From: Acanthamoeba lenticulata
Lineage: Eukaryota; Discosea; Longamoebia; Acanthamoebidae
DNA length: 33,958 nucleotides
Direction: 5' to 3'
Assembly: GCA_002179805.1 (NCBI GenBank)
Contig: NAVB01001149.1
Location: forward strand, 1 to 33,958
This document shows positions 22,645 through 33,958 of this stretch, piece after piece. Made by a program: the position numbers and the translations under genes. The notes below the pieces were generated by a model that was not told the origin of the DNA, made no database searches, and saw only the letters and a list, made by a program, of their open reading frames with translations. Positions within the stretch are counted from its first letter, which is position 1; every line of letters starts with the position of its first letter.

Positions 22645-23669
22645 TTACTGGTCCTTCTTAGTGTCCGCAGCAGCGGGTTCATCGCCTTCTTCACCTTCAT
22701 CGTCATCATTTCCTTCCTGGGCATTGCCGACCGCCTGGGCAGCACCGGCAGCCGGCTGCGGCTGTTGCTGGTTGGCAGTGCGGCTCTTGAGGAACTGAGA
22801 GACAAGCATCATGCCCACCACAGCCATGGGCATGCCGAAGCGCTGCAGGAACGTCTGAGGCGGCTTCTCGACAAACTTCTTAGCGGCGACCGTCACCACC
22901 TCGCGGCCGACGCCGTTGGCGTCAGTGAGCCACAAGGTGAGGAGGAACGTGCTGGGCGATGTGGCGACGAGCTGGTACACGCCGGTCTCACCACGCTGCT
23001 CGTCCTTCCACGCGCCCTGCGAGACGAAGAGCCTGTAGAATTGCGTGACAGTCAGCAGAATACGTTGAAGAGGTACGGTGGGCAGACGTACCCGGCAGTG
23101 CGGTTGGCAAAGGCAAAGGCAAAGATGGGAACAAACTCCTCCTCGGTCTCCTCGTCGGGGACAGCCAACATGAACTGGCCGGAGCTGGAGCTCTCGAACT
23201 CACTGCATTGACGCACCACCGCGCGTGAGCTGCGGAATGGGACGAGCAAGCAGGCGGGAAAAGCCGAACACGCGGAGCGGGCGTTCGTCATCCTTCTCAT
23301 CAAGGGCTACGCCGTAGAGGGTCTCGTTAGCATCCTTGATCTTCCAGCTGGCCGTCATCACGGGCCCTGCCGTGTGTGTGGCCAGCACGCGAAGTTAAAT
23401 CGGCGAGTTTGCTGGTGCAGAATGGATGGATTATTCAGACGCACCCAAGGCAGACGGGGAGGCCGCCTCGCTGCGGTGCAGCTCGAGTTCCCAATCTCTG
23501 CGCCAAGTGATTGAAGATTGAGTGATAAGTAGATCTCATCTTTCTCCGCAAAAAGATGTTGTGCGTACCCGAGGAAGAACTCCTTAGCATTGAAATCTTC
23601 GGCCGCCAGGCACGAGGAGGCAAGAGCCAACGTGAGGACAAACACAGCCAGCAGAGTTGCCACCTTCAT
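22645..23669 (-). CDS. Secretory-pathway type I membrane protein, unknown
   Basis: Five exons, in transcript order: 23669-23569, 23497-23445, 23366-23270, 23202-23092, 23032-22645; 249 aa. The signal peptide is strong (MKVATLLAVFVLTLALASSC, then LAAEDF). The mature part looks like a beta-rich lumenal domain: FFLGDWELELHRSE, MTASWKIKDANETLYGVAL with a possible N-glycosylation site NET, then GQFMLAVPDEETEEEFVP, a second NRT site, then GVYQLVATSPSTFLLTLWL. A single hydrophobic segment (GMPMAVVGMMLVSQFL) precedes a short acidic, Gln/Ala-rich cytosolic tail ending TKKDQ. This topology recalls EMC10 of the ER membrane complex, but I see no sequence signature that proves it. Donor 3 (at 23269) was chosen because it alone restores phase with the next exon. 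Confidence 0.65.
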
Positions 23670-23935
23670 CTTCTTCAAAATGTCTGTCCCGTAGCGCGAC
23701 AGCGGCTTGACTGGCGGTAACGTTGCCTGCCTGTCGACACCAGGAATTACCACATTCCAGCGCCATTCGGGGAACGACGAAGCCAACATTGAGCTGAAAA
23801 CGCTTCTTGCCGCAGCAGAGACAACAAACCCCCAAGGGGACTGTGCTGTGTGACGTGTGTCGCACCTTCCTCTCTTTGCCAACACCAGCGCAAGCAGACA
23901 GCGTCACATCAGTTGAGGGAGAAGAGAAGAGAAGA

Positions 23936-26900
23936 ATGAGCTCGTTGAGGAAGAAGGTGGTGGAAGCGCTGCTGGACGACCTGCAAGTCGCCAAGTGCCT
24001 CTACGACTCCTCTGACGCCTGCATCCAAGGTACCCTTGAGGAACCTCCTTCATACCGTTCATTTTATTTATTTTGAATTATATGTTTTAATATCAAATTA
24101 ATGGCCTTGTCGGTTGGCGACAGAGTTGGAATTTGACGGAGACGCTACAATCGAGTTCAAGCTGGTGCTCCCAAACCTGGAGAAGACGGCACTGGCGCTC
24201 TCCATCCCCGATAACTATCCCAAGGAAGAGCTCACCCTCATCACACCCGGTATCCTCCTCCTCCTCCTCCTCCTCTCGTCCCTTTTCCTGTGCGCCTTCT
24301 CTCCTGAACGCGGACGGGAGCAGGCCAAGGCTTGAATTTCTCGAGCGACGTCAAGGTCCTGCCGGCCTCCGACCTGCAGGGCGCCCTCCACCAGATTGTT
24401 GAAAGTACAGGACACCTCGTCTCGTCTCATCTCCCCTCGTCTCCTCGTGTGCTAACTTCTGCACACGCTGCCACCCGCAGCCTATTGGAAGGGCCAGAAA
24501 GCGTCGGCGGACGACGTCGGAAAGGAGAAGGCGGCCAAGGGTGACAAGGCCGATGGTGGCAAGAAGACGAAGAAGAACAAGAAGAAGCTCAAGGAGAGCG
24601 ACTACTTTGAGGACGATGACGACGAAGACGAGGTGTGGGTGGAGCACGAGGACGACCTCATCGGCAGCGAATGGGGCGGCGCGGGAGGCCGGAGCAGCGC
24701 CATGGAGTACATTGACGAGACCGAAGCTGCCGTGTGCGAGGAGAGCATCAAGCGTGATGTCGAGCTTGCGCGCCAGCACTTTAAGCAGTGCGGGGTAAGC
24801 CAGAGAATCCTGGCCTGGCCGCCAGGCTTGTGGGGCTGTCTCGTGCTCACGGTATACCTTGCGTGTTTATGCAGTTGTACATGGACAAAGTGACGCGCGA
24901 ATTCACGGTGCGGCTGCCACTTGATACGTCGGCCATCGACAAGTGGACCAGCGCCGCGTGGGGCATCAACAACACCATCCCTGTCATCGTCGAACTGGTC
25001 TTCACGTGGCAGGTTCTACACACATTCTTTGCATATTTGTTTTTTTATTCTGTTTTTTTGTGATTTGTTTTTGCCCACGATCACAAACTGGCTTGTTTTT
25101 GTTGTTGATCCGTGTGTGTACTGCTTTTTTTGGCACACCGTGTAACCTTGGCTGATGATGCGCCTTTGCGTCCGCTCGCCACTCCATGACCACACAGTAC
25201 CTCAATGATCGCCGAATGCCGCCCAAGGTTCAGGCGATCTACCAAAGCAGCGACCGCGACCTTAACGTCAGGACGATTACCGGTACTACTTTCTAGACCT
25301 CGTCGTCTCAGCGCGCCATTCGCTGCAGCCACCGCGCGCAGTTGATCACGTGATCGCGTCAACTTGCGATCGCATTCTTACACTCGTGGTGCGTTCCATT
25401 TATGGTCACATTCCATACACGGTACATGCGCAACAGACGTTCGCGATTTTGGCCTTCGGTGGTATTTGAACAATCGGCTGTCGGATGCGTTCCGTCGCAA
25501 CTGGGTACGTCGACCGAGCTTTGCCACGTCGTGCTGACGTGTCTGCTGACGTGGCGACCGCCCCTTCCTCGAGCACAGATCAAATACTACCGCAACCCGG
25601 CGGACGAGGGCTTCAAGGTGTTGAACGTGCCTGAGTCGCCGAAGAAGACCAAGTCCACCGACAAGACGGCCAGCCCCGAGAAGAAGGGCAAGGACAAGAA
25701 GGGCAAGGACAAGAAGGAGAAAAAGAGCAAGAAAGGAAAGAATGGCAAGAATGGCAAGTCCAGCAAGTCCAGTAAGGCCGGCAAGGCCAAGGGCGACGAG
25801 CAGCTGTTCCCCTCCAAGTATGACGCTCAAATCGACCAGCTGCTGGAGATGGGCTTTGGCCGCAGCGTGGCCGAGATCGTGCTCGAGCAAACGTCGGGCG
25901 ACGTAGTGCGTGCCCCCCCCCCCACACAGTCCTCTGCCCTCATTGGAGACTTGCCGACTCAATCCCCCTCCCTCTTCGCACTCTGACTCTGCAGGAAGCC
26001 GCGACTAGCCTGCTCGCCGACCCCGAGACGCTGTCGAGCTTCGAGCACCAGGCACAGGCCTTTGCCGCCCACACCGTACGGTCGTCGCTTGGGCCAGCTT
26101 GCGGTGTTGCGACGGTCTGAACCGTGTCGTGTTGCTGTGGTGTTGTGTTGTTGTTGTTGTTGAGCAGGACTTCAACAAGGACATCGCGCTCTACACGGGC
26201 TTCACCGGCATGTCCAAGGCGCAGGTCGAGGCCATCGAGAACTTCTTTGGTTCGCGCCTGGCCTCTTTCCCCTCAATTCATGCTCGGGCCGAATGGGCGC
26301 CGCTCACACGCCGTGTGCTTGTGTGTGTGTGTGTGTGTGTACGCACACAGTGGGTGAGTCGTTCCTGGTCAAGGTGGCCCGATACCTGAGGACGCGCATG
26401 CACAGCTGCTCGGGCAGCTGCATCATCTGCGACGCGCCGCTGGGCTTTGAGGGCATCAAGCCCGCCGTGTGCCCCAAGGCCCTCTGCATGCACAGCTTCG
26501 AGGCCTACGGCCTGGGCTTCTCGCTCACCTCTGAGCTGCGCCACAACCCAGAGGTGGTCGACTTGCTCGTCTCCATCACCGTCGGCGCCGCCAAGAACAA
26601 GCGGTTCGTCAGCATTTTACTTTATTTTACAATTTTAATTTATATTTATTTTAAATAACTCAAAAATGTCAAATATGTAGGATGAACGGCGCCGATGTGT
26701 TTGAGCCGTTCCCGGACTCGGTGCAAACGTCGGTCAAGGACAAGATCACGGGCGAGGAGATCGAAGTGCGCTCGTTCCGCGACGGCGGGCAGAAGAATCA
26801 CGTCCTCGTCGTACGCGCACCGCCACCAAGACCCGCCTTTCGCTCGCTCGCTCGTGCTCGCACGCGTTCATCTGCTCAGCCACTGAGTCATCGGCCTCTG

Positions 26901-27986
26901 CCATGATGCGCGCACACAGGCCCAGATCTGCGATAAGCTGCCGTCAATCGAGGACATGAAGCAGTGCAAGGACGAGATACTCCTCAAGGTACTTGCTGCC
27001 ACCCGCTGGATCTGTTCTGTTGAGCCCAACAGTTGGGGCGTCAGTGAGTATGATGTTGATGGGATGATCTGCGCAGAGCTTCCTGGACAGCATCGACACG
27101 CTCTGCTATCCGCTCCTGCGCTGGATCCTCATGTCCAACCGCGCGCACCTCTCCCTCCTGCCCAAGGACAAGGTGCGCCCACAATAATAGCAAAATAACG
27201 ACAAAATAAAACACCAAAAAAAGGAACATTTATTTATTAATTAATTGTATGATAAAATCGTGCAGCAAATCAAGGAGATGGGGACGCCCCACCAGTACGT
27301 GCTGGTGTCGGACAACCCGCAGCGCGAGGCCCAGTTCCGGAGAAAGCGGGCGGAGAACGCCAAGAAACGGGGCGGCCGCGGGTCCTTCTACGCCTTTCAC
27401 GGGTCGGCCATCGGCAACTGGCACTCGATCTTCCGCGGCGGCCTCAGGAACTACTCCAACACGGACAAGATGAGCTGCGGCGCGGCCTACGGGCCGGGCA
27501 TCTACATGGCCAGCAACTCGTCGACCTCCTTTGGCTACATGGCCGGCGGCGCCGGTTGGGACAAGTCCATCATGAGCTCCTCGGGCTCCACCATCGCCTG
27601 CATCGCCCTCTGCGAGGGTATGTCCTCGATGCTTCTGTTGTTGTTGATGATGGTGTTGGCCAGCAATCTTATTGACGTCCCGGCCGTGTGGCGTGGTCAC
27701 CAGTCATCGACTACCGCGGCGAATCGAGCGGGCTGTGGGGCCTGGGCAAGAGCAACCCTGTCAACGTGCACTCGGGCATCTACGTCATCACGGACGGTAC
27801 GGCAACATGTCGAGTTGTTGCTACTGCTGTGTTTGTGTGATAAAGGCAGAAACTGATGTGTTGGTTTGGATCACAGAGACCATCGTGACAACGCGCTACT
27901 TCTTTATCTACCCGGGCGGGACGTCAGGCTCGCAGGGTGCGATTGCGGACAACTTGCGCTTGCCCGAGGACATTTACTCAAAGTAA
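23936..27986 (+). CDS. PARP6/PARP8-type ADP-ribosyltransferase with UBA domain
   Basis: Sixteen exons close in phase as 802 aa: 23936-24029, 24124-24249, 24330-24404, 24481-24794, 24875-25012, 25198-25266, 25579-25905, 25995-26075, 26168-26249, 26351-26603, 26681-26810, 26920-26988, 27077-27172, 27266-27617, 27704-27796, 27877-27986. The N-terminus has a possible RWD/UBC-like stretch (LALSIPDNYPKEELTLITP), then Lys-rich and acidic runs. A second Lys-rich linker is followed by a UBA domain (QIDQLLEMGFGRSVAEIVL, GDVEAATSLL). The PARP6/8-specific cysteine region is CIICDAPLGFEGIKPAVC. The ART fold has HGSAIGNWHSI (His), GPGIYMASNSSTSFGY (Tyr), and TRYFFIY. By eye the third catalytic position aligns with Ile of SGIYVITD rather than Glu, so mono-ADP-ribosylation is expected. 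The exon 6/7 junction is the least certain. Confidence 0.9.
26316..26340 (+). repeat. (GT)n microsatellite in an intron of the PARP6/8-type gene
   Basis: About ten GT units end 9 nt before the 3' splice site at 26350, in place of a normal pyrimidine tract. Length variation here could affect splicing of the following exon. Confidence 0.8.
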
Positions 27987-28401
27987 CATGCTCTTTTGGG
28001 TCGCCAACGTCACCCCATTGTACGATTTATTGTTGTTTCGTTTAATTCGTGATAAACAAAAGATGAAAAATTGCAACCCTGTCTTTTGGTAAGACGTCCC
28101 ACAGTCCAAAGCCTCCTTTTGGCCATGACGCCATTTCCCTATTTGAAAGAGCAACACCTCCCACTTCTTGGGAAAGTCGGGCCAACCACGCACCGTCGCC
28201 AGTGGCTTCACGTCATCACGTTGCGTTCGTCACGCCAGCTCTCTGTACTGCCTGTGGTAACTTCTGCCAACTCGAGGAGCCTCAACAGACGACAACTGGC
28301 CCACACTGTCGGTGTGAAGAGGAGTGGCATTTGGTGGGCAGTGAAGAACAAGGCTGAGGAAGACCACCCGTGTGACCGACCTCCGCAGTACCAAAAGGAA
28401 G
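27987..28401. other. Intergenic gap before the F-box gene
   Basis: This is 415 bp between the PARP stop and the F-box start on the same strand. It has an AT-rich 3' UTR-like part (27990-28060), then GC-balanced sequence with no recognisable gene or repeat. Confidence 0.5.
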
Positions 28402-30279
28402 ATGGAGGGGACTGACGTGACGTTGGTTTTGCCGGACGAGCTGCTCAACCACGTCATTCGGTTCGTGTTGTTTGTAAGCGTGTGTTGTATGTTGGGTTCT
28501 GTCGTCCGGCCAGCGAGGCTGGCTTGTGCGTCGCCCGCCCCCTCATTTTACGGGGCTGACACTACGCGTTGGCAGGCAGCTGAAGCGGAGCGTCGAGTGG
28601 CTGTGCGCTGCGGCTTTGGTTAACCGACGCTGGCACAGCCTCGCCACCTACTGGCGCCTGTGGCGACCACATTACCTCGCCCGCTTTCCCGCCATCGCCG
28701 CCAACCCGTCTGTGCCAAGGCGACTTTGCTCCGCCCTTTCCCGCTCCGCACCTGCCGCAGTACCGTCGTTCCTTACGAGCGGTCGACGACGAGCCACCAC
28801 AACAACAGAAAAGCTTTGTTGGAAGCGAGAGGGTCGAGTAGCCGAGTGGCGAGAGCGGCTGGTGACGGACTCATGTCGCATCCACGAGCGCTGGATGACG
28901 CACCAGCGCACGCCTCTTTGGAGTACCAACACCTGTCGTCTTTGTCTATGTTGCTCTCGAGCTAACGCTACTACTCGGGGCGAACAGGCTTCGACATGCC
29001 GTCTCTCTACAAGCCGCGGGGTTCTTCCCAAACGGCGCTGCGAGACGGCAAGGTGTGCTTTGCGCGCATCGCCATCGAGTCATACCAGAAGTCCTACGTG
29101 CTGGTCCTCTACACCGGCGGCAAGCGCGGTGCGTGCCCTCAAGGAGCCGCCTCGCCTTGTTGCGTGGTGTGTCGGTCTGACCCTGTGTTGGGGGGAGCAG
29201 ACTGGCGAACGTTGCCCAACGCGCCTCGTGCGCTGGCGTGGCCCAGCGACGACCGCCTGTTCGTTCTCAACGACTCGGAGCTGGTGCTTGTCACGTTCTG
29301 CTCTGCGTGACCACATCAACCGAGTCACTGATTGATGCTTTTGCACAGGCGGTAATGGACGTGCAAAGCCTGGAGGACATGCAGACCGTCAGCATCGGCG
29401 CCGTGTCGCAGCATAACTTGCTGGCCATCGCCGACCAACCTGCTGGGCGCGTGGCCTGCATGGCCGGCCCGCAGGGCCTCAGCTGCGTCGACCTGCGCGT
29501 CGGCTCCCAAGTGGCACACGTACGTGTACACGCACTCCCCTTTCAAGAAACTTCAACGGTCTGCCTGCTTGCTCACTCGACGACATCGCCCTGCAGGCCC
29601 AGTGGGCCGCTGACGAGTCGATCCACTTCCTCGGCCTCGTCCCTGATGGCGGGATGGCGCAGTTGTGCGTGGTGGGCCACCACGAGGCTGCGCTGTGGGA
29701 CGTGCGCCGGCTCGACCGGCGGGTGGCCACCACAGCCCCGCCGGCGGGTGCGGCGGCCGTGTTTGGATGCGCGGCGCTGCACGGAGACACGCTCCTGGTC
29801 GCGCAGACGCACCACCGCACGCACACGTTCCACAGCTTCGATGTCGCCGGCGGCCTCCTGAGTCCATCGGCGCCATGGGACCAAGACCACTTCCTCAACC
29901 GCAGCCTCACCGGTCCCGCGCCGTTCCGGCTGCAGTTCGATAGGTACAAGTGCGTGTTGGGCCTGGGCGACGCGTGGGTAGTCGTCGACCGGAGGAGCGG
30001 CCGCGTGAGCGAGAGCGCCCAGCTTGCCCAGCAGCCGATGACGTCCAGCATTTGCGGTGGCAGCGGAGGCGCGGGCGGGCCGCCCTACGACCTGGCCTAC
30101 TTCAACGATACTCTTGTCACCTCCACTTCCAAGTGCGTGTCCACCACTTCATCTTTCCGTGTAAAGGGTAACAACGGCTCACCACTCAATGCACTGGCAG
30201 GCGGCTGACATTGTGGGACTACTTCGACGACCACGACGACAGTGACGATGCGACGGCCTCTGGTGGCCAATTCGCGTGA
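28402..30279 (+). CDS. F-box protein with beta-propeller-like C-terminal region
   Basis: Exons 28402-28460, 28576-28922, 28988-29128, 29201-29283 (or -29289), 29349-29519, 29597-30132 and 30201-30279 give about 471 aa. The N-terminal F-box is split by intron 1: LPDELLNHVIRQL, then CAAALVNRRWHSLATYWRLW. It is followed by the Trp/Arg segment often seen after F-boxes (WKREGRVAEWRERL). The rest consists of repeated short beta-strand units (RALAWPSDDRLFVLNDSELV, LLAIADQPAGRVACM, LCVVGHHEAALWDVRRLD, DAWVVVDRRSGRV, RLTLWDYFDD). These look like degenerate WD/beta-propeller blades. It is probably an SCF ubiquitin-ligase substrate receptor that binds Skp1 through the F-box; the substrate is unknown. 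Two 5' splice sites 6 nt apart at 29284/29290 are both usable and in frame. Confidence 0.82.
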
Positions 30280-30299
30280 TTGATAAGCAGGGCAGGGAC

Positions 30300-30305
30300 A
30301 ATAAA
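30300..30305 (+). promoter_or_regulatory. Poly(A) signal-like AATAAA, F-box gene
   Basis: AATAAA lies about 20 nt after the F-box stop codon, immediately followed by a second overlapping ATAAA. The gap to the MCM5 start is only 167 bp, so the 3' end and the next promoter must be closely packed. Confidence 0.55.
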
Positions 30306-30446
30306 TAAAGTAATAATAAAATTGCAAACCAAAAAGGCGGGAAACGCAAAAAGCGCGCCAAAAGGAGGAAAACAAACCAAACACCAAAAAAAAAGAGGTG
30401 AATCAGTAATTGACGAGGAGTAGATCTTCGCCGCCTCCCCACGACC

Positions 30447-33764
<3,318 letters not shown>

Positions 33765-33792
33765 ACAAGTTACACTTCAATTTTTTTTGTTA

Positions 33793-33802
33793 AATAAATA
33801 AA
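33793..33802 (+). promoter_or_regulatory. Overlapping AATAAA poly(A) signals, MCM5
   Basis: Two overlapping AATAAA copies lie about 30 nt past the MCM5 stop. Confidence 0.6.
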
Positions 33803-33844
33803 AGAAAAATTTATTTATTCAACAATTTTTATCTTAACACAATA

Positions 33845-33850
33845 TTTATT
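33845..33850 (-). promoter_or_regulatory. Poly(A) signal-like AATAAA for the gene at the right edge
   Basis: AATAAA on the minus strand, about 27 nt past the stop at 33877. The MCM5 gene and the edge gene are convergent with a gap of 112 bp. Confidence 0.5.
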
Positions 33851-33876
33851 AATTGCACGCCAAAAAAGCAACTTAA

Positions 33877-33958
33877 TTACTTTTTGCTGGTCGTGAGGAG
33901 GTTGATGAGGCTCGCCTCGGCGACTTGGGCACGGAGGCAGGCCTTGGGTGGGGTGAAG
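33877..33958 (-). CDS. 3' end of an unidentified gene (partial)
   Basis: On the minus strand, 27 codons run from the window edge to a TAA: ...PKACLRAQVAEASLINLLTT, then SKK. The GC-rich codon use matches neighbouring exons, and the frame stops right where AT-rich sequence begins, as expected for a last exon. This is too short to assign a family. The closing SKK resembles a peroxisomal SKL-type signal only loosely and should not be relied on. Confidence 0.5.
   Translation of the reverse strand, partial: FTPPKACLRAQVAEASLINLLTTSKK

Overview
This is a nuclear genome segment of a unicellular eukaryote. Exons are GC-rich and introns are short (about 45-310 nt) and often AT-rich. Most 5' splice sites read GTACGT, GTGCGT, GTAAGT or GTTCG. 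Genes lie 100-850 bp apart on both strands, and all the recognisable proteins are eukaryotic. This style, together with a protein set rich in PARPs, NDR kinase and purple acid phosphatases, fits an amoebozoan, most likely Acanthamoeba or a relative. That placement is inference, because no rRNA or other direct taxonomic marker is present. I assembled the gene models by hand from splice sites and reading phase. Splice positions are good to about 1-2 nt, and each complete model closes in phase. Where two splice choices fit, the entry says so.

Layout: (1) 46-4188 (+), 5'-truncated: PARP catalytic C-terminus, FG repeats, ubiquitin-like domain, histone-H1-like Lys/Ala/Pro tail, nucleotidyltransferase-like domain, second FG/Q-rich tail. 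(2) 4388-6543 (+): PNPOx-like FMN domain fused to a ferredoxin-reductase-like FAD/NAD module. (3) 6583-8202 and 8302-9834 (-): two tandem secreted purple acid phosphatases. (4) 10071-11250 (-): coiled-coil/GRAM protein. (5) 11395-13522 (-): multi-pass membrane protein of unknown function. (6) 13733-15409 (-): NDUFAF6-like mitochondrial complex I assembly factor. It is divergent from (7) 15726-17916 (+), an NDR/LATS-family AGC kinase. (8) 18296-20696 (+): IQ-motif, proline-rich, C-terminal cysteine-rich zinc-finger protein. It is convergent with (9) 20857-21795 (-), a zinc-knuckle/basic coiled-coil candidate DNA-binding protein. (10) An unusually long 849-bp gap holding a nested inverted repeat. 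(11) 22645-23669 (-): secretory-pathway single-span membrane protein. It is divergent from (12) 23936-27986 (+), a PARP6/8-type ADP-ribosyltransferase carrying a UBA domain. (13) 28402-30279 (+): F-box protein with a beta-propeller-like region. (14) 30447-33764 (+): complete MCM5. (15) 33877-33958 (-): last exon of an unidentified gene.

There are no operons here, and most neighbours look functionally unrelated. One theme recurs: three proteins touch ADP-ribosylation and/or ubiquitin. Gene 1 is a PARP with a built-in ubiquitin-like domain, gene 12 is a mono-ART-type PARP with UBA and a possible RWD/UBC-like region, and gene 13 is an F-box protein. The strongest candidate for an undescribed system is gene 1, which joins nucleoporin-like FG repeats, a catalytically intact-looking PARP end, a non-conjugatable ubiquitin fold and a GGS...DxD nucleotidyltransferase-like domain in one polypeptide.
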